The position numbers were made by a program, and so were the translations under genes. Positions 7,675 to 16,129 of a DNA stretch of 64,000 bases are shown piece after piece (within the stretch, counting starts at the first letter, position 1; each line of letters begins with the position of its first letter). The notes under the pieces are model-generated. The model searched no databases and was not told the origin of the DNA. It saw only the letters and a program-made list of their open reading frames with translations. The DNA is taken from assembly GCA_019359075.1 (NCBI GenBank), contig JAHHIB010000019.1:23287-87286 (forward strand), read 5' to 3'. The stretch comes from Kalymmatonema hyalinum WJT4-NPBG1. Its GTDB lineage: Bacteria > Cyanobacteriota > Cyanobacteriia > Cyanobacteriales > Nostocaceae.

Positions 7675-8454
7675 TTAGTGCATACTTTCAACAATCATGA
7701 ATGCTCCCGTACCACCTAAAGCCCAAGCAATTAGCTTGCGGAGTTTCGAGGCGTTAATTTTTGTAACAGAGCGTGCTCCAAAATAAGAGCCTAACAGCGT
7801 AGCTGGCACAAGTGATAAAAGAAGTGGTAAATGAATTCCAAAAGTCAAAATACTGGCGGCTGCGCCAATAGTTACAGTAATTAAGTTGATAGCTAAATTT
7901 GTTCCTACTGCATCCTTTGGATCGATACCTAAAACTCGAATCATTGCAGGCAATCTTATGCTACCAAGCCCCAAACCCACAGCACCCGCTAGTAACCCCA
8001 AAGCAACTCCAATTACTATCTCAACTAATAAGGTTTGGCGAGATGAATGCTGATTTTCGCCTTTCATAATTTTTTTGCCACTAGCTATCTGAAAGCTCGA
8101 GTAAACAAGTACAATTCCTATAATAATTTTTGTCCAATATGCTTCCACACGACCCAAGGCAAGTACACTTATAGTCGCACCAATTCCTGAGGGGATACCA
8201 ATCGCACAGAGCAACCGAAAATTGACCCGTCCTTCCCTAAGATGACAATAAGTACCAGCAAATGATCCCATAGCAGAAGTCGCTAGGTTTGTACCTGTTG
8301 CAATACCTATTGTGTTAGTCGTTGATTGTAAGGCATAGACAAGCAAAGGAAGTCGAATATTACCCATAACGAGACCCACTGAAGCACCAAAATAGCTCAG
8401 GATAAACGAAACGGCTGAAAGAATGAAGATGATGAAATAATTACCATTAAACAT
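7675..8454 (-). CDS. TauE/SafE-family sulfite/sulfonate exporter-like permease
   Basis: This 259-residue protein has about seven to eight hydrophobic segments and the two-fold repeat of the TauE/SafE family: an N-terminal repeat containing GASVGLVMGNIRLPLLVYAL and a second one containing LLAGAVGLGLGSIRLPAMIRVLG, each with the Gly-rich loop before a conserved Pro. Family members export sulfite, sulfoacetate or other organosulfur anions through the inner membrane. It is the last gene of a minus-strand series with a sulfotransferase, an APS kinase and a TauD-like dioxygenase, which supports a sulfur-related substrate. The substrate itself is inferred only. Confidence 0.85.
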   Translation of the reverse strand: MFNGNYFIIFILSAVSFILSYFGASVGLVMGNIRLPLLVYALQSTTNTIGIATGTNLATSAMGSFAGTYCHLREGRVNFRLLCAIGIPSGIGATISVLALGRVEAYWTKIIIGIVLVYSSFQIASGKKIMKGENQHSSRQTLLVEIVIGVALGLLAGAVGLGLGSIRLPAMIRVLGIDPKDAVGTNLAINLITVTIGAAASILTFGIHLPLLLSLVPATLLGSYFGARSVTKINASKLRKLIAWALGGTGAFMIVESMH

Positions 8455-8534
8455 AGTGCACCCAACTCATTTTGGATTCTTTTTAAGAAGCTTTATTAGG
8501 ATTTAAGTATCTGGAAATTAGTAAACTATAGCTC

Positions 8535-8566
8535 GTAGTAGTGCTTTAGTACTAAAGCACTACTAC
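8535..8566. repeat. Perfect 32-bp palindrome
   Basis: GTAGTAGTGCTTTAGT (8535-8550) is followed without a spacer by its exact reverse complement (8551-8566). It sits just after the stop of the dioxygenase gene on the minus strand and could form a 16-bp hairpin or cruciform, acting as transcript end or as a dispersed repeat. Confidence 0.85.
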
Positions 8567-8582
8567 AAGCCTTGAGTTATCT

Positions 8583-9482
8583 TTAATTTTGTTCACAGAG
8601 CAAGTTTTTTGATTTAGGAATAAATCCAAATTGTAAATAATGAGAATATTCGGAAATTCCATCAAACCATAATCTATTTAGCTTGCGAAATTCATTATCT
8701 GAGAAAGATGTTCTTCCATGTAGAACGCTAGTATTGTCAAGTAATACAATTTGATTTGCTTTAAGTTTAAATATCAATTGGTTCTTTGGATCATTAACAT
8801 AGTTTTTGATAATTTTGTAAGCCTTTTCTAGTTGAGGCGGTATTGTAATTGAGATAACTGAATCTGATCTGAAGGTCATTGATATTTTGCCTTTTTGCTC
8901 AACAAATGTTGTTCGTGTAGCTGTTTCACCACCTCTTGTTATAGTCAACGGATGAGTAATCAACTTCTGCAATTCTTGAAGATGGTTTTCCCTTAAATAT
9001 TCATAGACTAATTCAGCATAGACAATTTGAGACAGTCCCCCATTTTTAGAAGGTATTTCACATTGCATAGCAACAATTTTAGGAGGATCTATATCAAATG
9101 AACCATCTGTATGTATTGGATGGCTTTGATTCGTGGCAGAAATTTGATCAGTAGTAGCAGGGGAATCGCCTAAATTTTCAACCGGGACAATACCGTTTTC
9201 GTCAGAGCGTTTATGTCTCTTTACTGAACCAAAAAATTTCGTTAACGCTAATAAATTCTCTTGAAGATTCGGCAAGGGTTCACATTCCAGTATGACAAAT
9301 TTAAATTTATTGAATATTTCAAATAGCCTTTGTTGATCTGGTTCGGAAATTTCTGCAACTTTACTAATTTTTAGTGTTACCTGACTAATATCGATTTGAG
9401 AAGCTTCAAGGATTTCTTTATCATCCAAATTTGCTCCAAACTCATCTCTTTCAACCATTTGGGTATTAGCTGTGATCTGCAT
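8583..9482 (-). CDS. TauD/TfdA-family Fe(II)/2-oxoglutarate-dependent dioxygenase
   Basis: A 299-residue TauD/TfdA fold. The Fe(II) facial triad is visible: HTDGSF supplies His-x-Asp (about residues 121-123), and the distal His lies in VLHGRTSF (about 255), followed by an Arg (RKLNRLWFDG, about 269-271) that would bind 2-oxoglutarate. The family hydroxylates taurine, alkyl sulfates, phenoxyacetates, or scaffolds in natural-product pathways. It lies between an APS kinase and a TauE/SafE permease on the same strand, so an organosulfur substrate or a sulfated metabolite is a reasonable inference. The N-terminal 40 residues are not typical of TauD itself. Confidence 0.85.
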   Translation of the reverse strand: MQITANTQMVERDEFGANLDDKEILEASQIDISQVTLKISKVAEISEPDQQRLFEIFNKFKFVILECEPLPNLQENLLALTKFFGSVKRHKRSDENGIVPVENLGDSPATTDQISATNQSHPIHTDGSFDIDPPKIVAMQCEIPSKNGGLSQIVYAELVYEYLRENHLQELQKLITHPLTITRGGETATRTTFVEQKGKISMTFRSDSVISITIPPQLEKAYKIIKNYVNDPKNQLIFKLKANQIVLLDNTSVLHGRTSFSDNEFRKLNRLWFDGISEYSHYLQFGFIPKSKNLLCEQN

Positions 9483-9585
9483 AAGAACTCCTTGTTCTAA
9501 TTAACGTTGATTCATCCTTCACCGCAAAAATGAGACAAAAATATTCTGAAGTGGAGGTTGTGATAACTCACATATCTCTCTGTTA

Positions 9586-10125
9586 TTATGTGCGCTTTGG
9601 AATGTAGTCTAGTCGCTCTAATTGACCAATAACCTTATTAATACATTCCTCGATACTTTCTTTTGTAGTGCGGCAAATGATCTCAGGGTTCATAGGAGCT
9701 TCGTAGGGATCTTCCACTCCTGTAAAATTCCTTATTCCACCAGATCGAGCCTTAGCGTACAGACCTTTTACATCTCGCGCCTCACAAACTTCAAGTGGTG
9801 CATCAACATAAACTTCTATAAAGTTCTCACTGTTCATCCGAATTTCATCACGGATAGCCCGGTAAGGACTAATTGCAGCCACAATCGCCACAATTCCATT
9901 TCGACTCAGCAGATTTGCTACATAACCAATGCGACGAATGTTAATATTTCTATCTTCCTTGGTAAATCCTAGTTCTTTTGAAATATGGCTTCTAATCTCA
10001 TCACCATCTAAAACTTCAACTAAACAATTACGCGCCTTAAGTTCGCATTCTATCCCTCTAGCAATCGTAGTTTTACCTGCACCACTCAGACCTGTAAACC
10101 ACAAAATTACGCCTTTACCTCTCAT
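9586..10125 (-). CDS. cysC: Adenylyl-sulfate (APS) kinase
   Basis: A 179-residue APS kinase, the family's normal length. The P-loop GLSGAGKTT is at residues 12-20, followed by LDGDEIRSHIS (APS-binding Asp/Arg), the RRIGYVANLLSRNG helix, the ISPYRAIRDE segment and the mobile lid motif DVKGLYAKARSG. The enzyme phosphorylates APS to PAPS, the sulfuryl donor. The next gene upstream, 56 bases away, is a sulfotransferase, which would consume the PAPS. This pairing suggests a dedicated PAPS supply rather than general sulfate assimilation. Confidence 0.95.
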   Translation of the reverse strand: MRGKGVILWFTGLSGAGKTTIARGIECELKARNCLVEVLDGDEIRSHISKELGFTKEDRNINIRRIGYVANLLSRNGIVAIVAAISPYRAIRDEIRMNSENFIEVYVDAPLEVCEARDVKGLYAKARSGGIRNFTGVEDPYEAPMNPEIICRTTKESIEECINKVIGQLERLDYIPKRT

Positions 10126-10181
10126 ACTTCAGATTTCCTGTTTCGTAATAAGGCAAGTGATTTTGCTTATTTGAGTTTCAT

Positions 10182-10994
10182 CTAAATTCCAATCATCTGC
10201 AGAAATGACTCAATTTCTGAATCGTGAGGGAAAATTTTTCGGTACAGATTAGCGAGTTTGTGTCGCTCTTTAAATGATTCACCGAAACGTTTTTCGTGCT
10301 GGCAAATTTTCCATCGTTCTAACACTTTCATTTGGTTTCCTCTGCCATCATAAGAAGTTTTATCAAAACTACTTCCATGACCACCTGTTGACTTTGGAAC
10401 AACATTCAGTCCAGCATCTGTGAAAGAAAGCCCAAACTGTGCGGACAATTGTTTGCGGTAGTCAAGGCTTGAAAACCATAAGTTATAGTTGAACGGTATC
10501 TTGGATTCTAAAAAATTAGTTATTCCCAGATATTCCTCAGCATAAATTTCCCACATATCTAAAACTTCTGAATCATCTTTTAGTTGGGGAACTAAACCTG
10601 GTTTGTACCAACGGCTAGCTAACATATTGAATGGATCTCTTAGAACTAAAATGTTAAAAAGCTTTAAGGTTTCACCAACTGTTCTTTGACGTTCCCAGAG
10701 AAAATCTCTTCCATCTTCAAGCCTGGCGATATTAAAATCCTGAAAACCGATTATTAGACAGTGCTTATGTACATTCCGAATTTGTTCAACATCTTCAATT
10801 TGAACCAACCAGTCCGATAGCTTGTCCCACCTATTGTTAAACTGGAAAGTCAGGTATGGATCTGTATAGGGTGTCGCATTATTTAAAACAAAGACAGGCA
10901 GATTAAAGTGATAAGCTAGCCAAACCATGATACCGTGGTGTCCGCTGCGTCTTAAGGCAAAAAACGTAAAGAGATTATCGTTCCTAAATTCCAT
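10182..10994 (-). CDS. Putative PAPS-dependent sulfotransferase
   Basis: A 270-residue protein with sulfotransferase landmarks. An N-terminal FFALRRSGHHGI is in the place of the 5'-phosphosulfate-binding loop, and ILVLRDPFNMLASRWY (about residues 131-146) matches the 3'-phosphate-binding motif (RDP...S). The Gly-rich GGHGSSF near 205 may belong to the C-terminal binding loop. Such enzymes move a sulfuryl group from PAPS to a hydroxyl or amine. It is the first gene of the apparent operon with cysC, tauD-like and tauE-like genes. The acceptor is unknown, and the double His in the P-loop-like segment is unusual. Confidence 0.75.
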   Translation of the reverse strand: MEFRNDNLFTFFALRRSGHHGIMVWLAYHFNLPVFVLNNATPYTDPYLTFQFNNRWDKLSDWLVQIEDVEQIRNVHKHCLIIGFQDFNIARLEDGRDFLWERQRTVGETLKLFNILVLRDPFNMLASRWYKPGLVPQLKDDSEVLDMWEIYAEEYLGITNFLESKIPFNYNLWFSSLDYRKQLSAQFGLSFTDAGLNVVPKSTGGHGSSFDKTSYDGRGNQMKVLERWKICQHEKRFGESFKERHKLANLYRKIFPHDSEIESFLQMIGI

Positions 10995-11197
10995 ATACTA
11001 CATCTCAAGAGTGCTTATATTTTTTGTGATCTGATAGGAAATGTTTTCTACTAGCTTGCAGCCATTAGTACCCTACAAGTATGTCTTTACCTATTAAGTT
11101 AAAAGCTATCGGTTATATAACTTTCCTATTACAAATGCTTGTTGTAAAGATTTCAGACTACAAAAAGTACAACTTGTAGGCGCGACAGATCATTACA

Positions 11198-11743
11198 TCA
11201 GCTATGAGCTAAAAAACCCTTAATGGCTCCTACCAGCAATGCCAAGACTACTACCCAGCCTGGATTCAGTAAGCCTCGAACTGACAAGAGTAGTGCTAAA
11301 AAGCAGACAACAGTGCTAAATACATCTTTAAGGAATATATCCTTACCAAGATTCCAAGCAGTTGCTAATGTCAAGCCAATCGTTACCGGACCCAAAGCAG
11401 CATGAAATTTCTTTATCCAGGCGGGAGGGTTCGGTTGTTTTATTAACCATGCTACGCTTGCTAACACACATGAAGTGGGACCAAACATCCCCAGCCCGGA
11501 AGCCACCGCCCCAGGTAAACCAGCTATATGATTGCCGATCAACACAACATTAAGCATATTTGGTCCTGGTACCAGTAATCCCAGTGCATAAGCTTCGAGG
11601 AAAGCTTGATGGCTCATCCACCCGTGGACAATCACAACTTGGCGTTCCATTTCTGTGATGACAGCCCTTGAACTTCCGACGCTAATGAGAGCCAAATAAG
11701 CAAACGTGAAAAATAGATCAAATAAGACGTGCATCGGCAGCAA
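11198..11743 (-). CDS. Chromate transporter (ChrA) half-protein, second subunit
   Basis: A 181-residue hydrophobic protein of the short-chain chromate ion transporter family. Characteristic segments are an acidic helix followed by MSHQAFLEAYALGLLVPGPNMLNVVLIG, which carries the conserved PGP...N motif, and GLPGAVASGLGMFGPTS. Short ChrA proteins occur as pairs that together equal one long ChrA and export chromate (a sulfate analogue) across the inner membrane. Its start lies 2 bases past the stop codon of the partner gene, so the two are almost certainly co-translated. Confidence 0.85.
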   Translation of the reverse strand: MLPMHVLFDLFFTFAYLALISVGSSRAVITEMERQVVIVHGWMSHQAFLEAYALGLLVPGPNMLNVVLIGNHIAGLPGAVASGLGMFGPTSCVLASVAWLIKQPNPPAWIKKFHAALGPVTIGLTLATAWNLGKDIFLKDVFSTVVCFLALLLSVRGLLNPGWVVVLALLVGAIKGFLAHS

Positions 11744-11745
11744 AA

Positions 11746-12315
11746 TCAGTTATTTTTTTGAATTCTGCTATTCAAATGCCAAGCAAAAGGCACAACTACA
11801 ATCAAAACTAAGGGAATAGGAACTCTGAAAATTCCTACTAGAACAAACGTAGTGAACGTCACCAGAAAATCAATATAGTCGGTGATAGTAGATTTCCCCA
11901 GCTTCCAAGTCAAGTCCAAAAGTAGTCCAATGCTGGCTGCTGCTACTGCGGTCAAAGATGCTTGAACGATCTGTTGGGGTAGCTCTGACAGCACCCTTGA
12001 TGCCATCAGTATTGCTACAAATCCAGGTAGCACCAGAGCTAGTGTTGCCAGTATTGCTCCTTCAGTTTTTCGCCAGCAATATCCTAGATATGCCGAAAGA
12101 TTCGTACCTCCAGCTCCCGGAAGGCTCCGGCACCAATTTAAAGCTTCCAAGCTTTCACGGTCTGTCAGCCAACCACGCTTCAAACAAAAAGGCAAAACGT
12201 GGGTGGGAATTGATCCACCGAAAGCTCTTGCTCCAATCCCTGCAAAGAAAGCAATTAGTACACCAAGGGAAGGAGCATTTGTTTGCTGCACTTGGTTTGA
12301 TGGTGCATTCAACAT
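11746..12315 (-). CDS. Chromate transporter (ChrA) half-protein, first subunit
   Basis: A 189-residue membrane protein with the ChrA half-domain pattern: FGGSIPTHVLPFCLKRGWLTDRESLEALNWCRSLPGAGGTNLSAYLGY, corresponding to the family's FGG....E...W motif and the (P)GP..N-like segment, here LPGAGGTN. This is followed by alternating hydrophobic helices. It forms an operon with the second half immediately downstream. Placement next to a sulfotransferase/APS-kinase operon fits the chemical similarity of chromate and sulfate, though the real substrate could be sulfate-like. Confidence 0.85.
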   Translation of the reverse strand: MLNAPSNQVQQTNAPSLGVLIAFFAGIGARAFGGSIPTHVLPFCLKRGWLTDRESLEALNWCRSLPGAGGTNLSAYLGYCWRKTEGAILATLALVLPGFVAILMASRVLSELPQQIVQASLTAVAAASIGLLLDLTWKLGKSTITDYIDFLVTFTTFVLVGIFRVPIPLVLIVVVPFAWHLNSRIQKNN

Positions 12316-12556
12316 AAATGGTTTGTCCTCACGTGCATCTACTGAAACGATTGGCCAAACGTAAAAAAAACAAATTTAAGCCTTGGTGAAAGCAATCTTG
12401 GGTTATTCCCTTAGAAGCATCCGCAGAGTTTGTCTATATATATAGAGGATGTAGTTGATGTTTACAGGCGTCCACATCACCCCTAATATCCAGTTGTTTA
12501 TTTTAAGGGACGGGATGCTGATAGCTAAATACAGTTTAGTTAAGGGTAGCCAAGAA

Positions 12557-12586
12557 TAAAAAAAACCGATTTCTTAGAGAAACCGA
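12557..12586 (-). terminator. Rho-independent terminator on the minus strand
   Basis: Read on the minus strand, CGGTTTCT-CTA-AGAAATCG forms an 8-bp stem with one G-U pair and is followed by GTTTTTTTT. It faces away from the EamA-type gene and does not immediately follow any long gene. Confidence 0.55.
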
Positions 12587-12690
12587 TTTTCTATATTGGT
12601 GCTTATCGGTACACCATATTGATCAATTAGCGCTGCGGTAACATAGCAGCATTGTATATATTCTCTGTTCCCATTAATAATCATAGCCAT
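12574..12690 (-). CDS. Possible small protein of 38 residues ending in a terminator
   Basis: An ATG at 12690 follows an AGGG stretch about 4 bases upstream on the minus strand and opens a 38-codon frame (MAMIINGNREYIQ...). The stop codon lies inside a terminator-like hairpin. I do not recognise the sequence. The coupling of a start with a ribosome-binding-like site to a terminator makes it more than random, but length and lack of homology keep confidence low. The same transcript could instead be a small RNA. Confidence 0.25.
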   Translation of the reverse strand: MAMIINGNREYIQCCYVTAALIDQYGVPISTNIENRFL

Positions 12691-13421
12691 GCACCCTTAC
12701 GTGTAACAACAGTCGTCGGCATCGTTAGATCATCCTACTATCTTGCATCTCCCAAACAATAATGTGAGAAAGCATTTCTTGACTCAACGCCTTAGCCCGA
12801 TGGGGGCAAAAGGTGGATTTCAAATTCCTCACACACTTGTAGGGTATAGATGCAAAAGAGACAAATCATTTATTTTTGCTCGATAGAATAATAAACCAAT
12901 TGAGCAATGAATACAACATATTAATCAACATTTTTTCTATTAGGTATACTCAACTACAAATAAGAACACCTAAAACTGCAAACAGTGTCCTAGACAGTGG
13001 TAATTTTGATACTTACCATAAGTCTGATCCCTACTTGTTCCCCAATGCACGATCACGCCTCAGTGTGAGTCAAAATCTACTGTCTTGACTCCACAAACTT
13101 TGATAAGTCAACAAGTAAAAATACAGTTAGAGTGGTTGATAGAAGTGCTTGCATCATAATTCTCCAGCGATGCTTTTCTATCAGCTTTATTTGCATTGCT
13201 ACTCTCTCTAACATGATTCCGACTTGAGTAATTCTTACTATAAAATTTGTTAATCAGGCTCTTCTGCCTATTTGTATATTGCTGTCATTAATAAACATGT
13301 AGTGCTTTACCCTATCTCTCTCGGCTATGTTCTTGTTGGCACAATTCCAGTGTATGCTTGTCTGTCGAATGGTTCATTAGCGGATACATCAATTTTCTAC
13401 AAGCAACTCCATCCTCTATAT
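12691..13421. other. Long spacer without a supported gene
   Basis: About 730 bases, AT-rich, with several short open frames that show neither a ribosome-binding site nor protein-like composition. No inverted-repeat element or RNA gene was recognised. With 12316-12573 it makes one of the largest gene-poor stretches of the window. Confidence 0.5.
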
Positions 13422-14282
13422 TTAATCACGAGTGGCGAACCTAGAAGCACCAGCTGCTGCAACGGAGACGAGCAATATTGCCATGATGGCGCGAAGGTTC
13501 AAAGTTTCTCCCAGCACAATAAAGCCCATGAGTGCAGCAGCCACAGGTTCCAGACTCATCAACACACCAAACACTCTTACGGGTAAAAAGCGCAGTGCTT
13601 CGAGTTCCAGCGAATAAGGAACAGCTGATGAAAGCATCGCTACACCAAATCCCATCAGCAGCACGTTGGGCTTGAGCAATGCTGAACCCCCTGCTAACAC
13701 TCCCATTGGTAAAAGTACAATAGCTGCTACTGCCATTGCCAAGGCGAGTCCTCTTCCTCCAGGGAAAACTTGACCAACTTTGGCAGAGAAGAGGATATAA
13801 GCAGCCCAGAAACTTCCAGCAACAAGTGCCAGCGCCACGCCAACCAAATCTAACTTTAGCCCACCCACGGGAGCTAACAAGATGATACCAATCGCTGCCA
13901 GCAGTACCCACAGCACGTCAAGAAGCCGACGGGAATTGACAATTGCCACGCCTAATGGTCCAACAAACTCAAGAGTCACGGCAATACCAAGCGGAATGCG
14001 CTCAACAGCCATGTAGAACGACAGGTTCATCAAAGCCAAGGATAGACCAAAAAGAATCAAAAGCCCGTAATTTGAGCGAATATTCCCCACAAGCTCTTGT
14101 CGCCACACTATCAACAACAAAATTGCCGCAAATCCAACCCTCAGAGAGACTACGCCCATTGGGCTCAAGGCTGCAAACAGGCTTTTGGCAAGTGCTGAAC
14201 CTAATTGAGTACAGCCTATTGACAAAAGGACAAGACTAGTTGGTGGTAATGGGGGAACTGAACTTGTTTTATTCATTGTCAT
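13422..14282 (-). CDS. EamA/DMT-family exporter, RhtA-like
   Basis: A 286-residue protein with ten hydrophobic segments and two EamA repeats. The segment VTLEFVGPLGVAIVNSRR and the closing MSLEPVAAALMGFIVLGE are diagnostic of the RhtA branch (threonine/homoserine and amino-acid exporters). It exports small neutral metabolites across the inner membrane. It is transcribed divergently from an AraC-type regulator that leads an azlCD amino-acid exporter operon, so all four genes probably serve amino-acid or analogue efflux, with the AraC protein acting on the shared 200-bp intergenic region. Confidence 0.88.
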   Translation of the reverse strand: MTMNKTSSVPPLPPTSLVLLSIGCTQLGSALAKSLFAALSPMGVVSLRVGFAAILLLIVWRQELVGNIRSNYGLLILFGLSLALMNLSFYMAVERIPLGIAVTLEFVGPLGVAIVNSRRLLDVLWVLLAAIGIILLAPVGGLKLDLVGVALALVAGSFWAAYILFSAKVGQVFPGGRGLALAMAVAAIVLLPMGVLAGGSALLKPNVLLMGFGVAMLSSAVPYSLELEALRFLPVRVFGVLMSLEPVAAALMGFIVLGETLNLRAIMAILLVSVAAAGASRFATRD

Positions 14283-14482
14283 GAATTATGACCGTCTTGC
14301 TGCTCCGTGAAACTTATGCATAATCGATTTAACGTGACTTATTATGAGCCAATATGAACTGCGGGTTCGCTCGCAAGTCTAATAGGCGTACTCTGGGTGC
14401 AAAAACGTACAAGAAAACTCTGTAGGTGATGACATAGACTAGGGCTGCTTATCGTATTGCCCCAACGATACCATCAACCGAT

Positions 14483-15349
14483 ATGAGTCCTGCGTTGAAC
14501 ACTAAATGCTGCGAAGAACGAGCCAAGTTTTGGCGCGATCCAACGTTGAATAACCTGGAAATGCTACGCGCCACTTATGTCACCCAGAACTTCTCACGTC
14601 ATACGCATGAAGGTTACGCAATCGGTGTGATTGAGCAAGGAATTCAACAGTTCACATACCAAGGTGCAATTCATAGAGCGCCTGCTGGTAGCATTGTCGT
14701 TATTCATCCCGGAGAAGTTCACACAGGACACGCTGGAACTCCATCAGGCTGGACTTATCGGATGCTGTATCCAGAAGTTTCGTTAGTTCAAAGAGCTACT
14801 GCTGAGTTTATGGGGCAAAAACAGCTTCCCTATTTTCCAAATCCGGTTATTCAGGATCAGCAACTGGCTGCTCAATTGCGTCAGCTTCATATTGTGATAG
14901 AAAATTCAACTTCTGTGTTGGAACGAGAATCTTGTTTTCTTTGGACTATCGCCCAATTGGTGAGGAGGTATGGCGATCGCCGCCCCTATCTTGTACCCAT
15001 TCGGCAAGAGCATCAAGTTGTCCAACGCATTCAAGACTATTTGAGAGCGAATTACGCCAACAGTATTTCTCTGGAACAATTAGCTTACATCGCCAATCTC
15101 AAGCCATTGCGTCTACTGCGATCGTTCCGTAGGGAGGTTGGGCTACCTCCTCATGCATATTTGGTACAGGTTCGAGTCACTCGTGCTAAAGCTATGCTCA
15201 GCCTAGGAGTGCCGATCGCCCAAGTCGCTGCTGATACAGGCTTTACAGATCAAAGCCACTTGACTCGCCACTTTAAGCGTCTGGTTGGGGTAACGCCGAG
15301 ACAGTATACTTTAGGATGCTGCAAAAACGTCCAAGATTTGCTGCTTTAG
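14483..15349 (+). CDS. AraC-family transcriptional regulator
   Basis: A 288-residue regulator. The N-terminal half is a cupin-like AraC ligand-binding domain (FSRHTHEGYAIGVIEQG and GSIVVIHPGEVHTG are the typical strand and His motifs). The C-terminal half (about 185-280) has two helix-turn-helix motifs ending in GFTDQSHLTRHFKRLVGVTPRQY, the AraC signature. It is followed 36 bases later by azlC and is divergent from the RhtA-like exporter, so it probably controls both. The ligand may be an amino acid (inference). Confidence 0.92.
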   Translation: MSPALNTKCCEERAKFWRDPTLNNLEMLRATYVTQNFSRHTHEGYAIGVIEQGIQQFTYQGAIHRAPAGSIVVIHPGEVHTGHAGTPSGWTYRMLYPEVSLVQRATAEFMGQKQLPYFPNPVIQDQQLAAQLRQLHIVIENSTSVLERESCFLWTIAQLVRRYGDRRPYLVPIRQEHQVVQRIQDYLRANYANSISLEQLAYIANLKPLRLLRSFRREVGLPPHAYLVQVRVTRAKAMLSLGVPIAQVAADTGFTDQSHLTRHFKRLVGVTPRQYTLGCCKNVQDLLL

Positions 15350-15388
15350 ATTGCTTAGGCTGGAGATATACTCAATTTCTAAACTGTG

Positions 15389-16129
15389 ATGACTCGTTCA
15401 TCTTCGTGGCAAGCATCTGCTTCAACACCCTTTTCAGAATTTTTGGCAGGAAGCCGAGCAATTGTGCCGTTGGTTGTGGGAGCAATTCCCTTTGGCTTCA
15501 TTTTCGGAACTTTGGCAACAAACAGTGGGCTATCCTTCGCGGAAACTTTGGCAATGTCTGCTTTCGTGTATGCTGGAGCAGCGCAATTTATCGCACTCAG
15601 TTTACTGACGACAGGAACAGCACTGCCGCTGATTTTGTTAACAATATTTATTGTAAATTTACGCCATTTGCTGTATGCAATTACTCTGATTCCTCATGTG
15701 CAACATCTGCCTCAGCATTGGAAACTTGCAATTGGGTTTTGCTTGACGGATGAAAGTTTTGCGGTAGCTATTGCTCGCTATAACCTCAATGACACTTCTC
15801 CTCACAAGCATTGGTATTATCTAGGTGCTAGCTTACTGATGTATGGCAACTGGCAACTGTGTACGATAGCCGGATTATTAGTTGGTCAGTTTCTACCAAA
15901 TGCTGCAAGCTGGGGACTGGATTTCGCCATGTGTGTTACGTTCATCGGCATGGTGATTGCCTACCTCACCAGTGCGCCAATGGTGGTGACAGTATTGGTT
16001 ACAGGGCTTGTTTCAGTGTGGGCACATTCGCTACCACACCAGTTGGGCTTAATTGTGGCAGTGCTAGCAGGTATCTTGGCGGGAGTCGGGACAGAACGAA
16101 TTCAATTAAAAAGGCAGCGCAATGAATGA
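15389..16129 (+). CDS. azlC: AzlC-family branched-chain amino-acid exporter, large subunit
   Basis: About 246 residues with six to seven hydrophobic segments. VPLVVGAIPFGFIFGTLA near residues 27-44 and FVYAGAAQFIALSLL near 60-75 are the AzlC family landmarks. AzlC together with the small AzlD forms an inner-membrane exporter for branched-chain amino acids and analogues. The start is the ATG at 15389 (a GTG lies just before it at 15386). The gene overlaps azlD by 8 bases, which indicates translational coupling. Confidence 0.92.
   Translation: MTRSSSWQASASTPFSEFLAGSRAIVPLVVGAIPFGFIFGTLATNSGLSFAETLAMSAFVYAGAAQFIALSLLTTGTALPLILLTIFIVNLRHLLYAITLIPHVQHLPQHWKLAIGFCLTDESFAVAIARYNLNDTSPHKHWYYLGASLLMYGNWQLCTIAGLLVGQFLPNAASWGLDFAMCVTFIGMVIAYLTSAPMVVTVLVTGLVSVWAHSLPHQLGLIVAVLAGILAGVGTERIQLKRQRNE

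Noticed and set aside
8583..10994. Part of a saxitoxin cluster
   Set aside because: The APS kinase/sulfotransferase pair recalls sxtO/sxtN, but none of the core genes (sxtA, sxtG, sxtB and so on) are present in the window.
12876..13088. 70-codon frame in the long spacer
   Set aside because: No ribosome-binding site, no recognisable motif and AT-driven composition.
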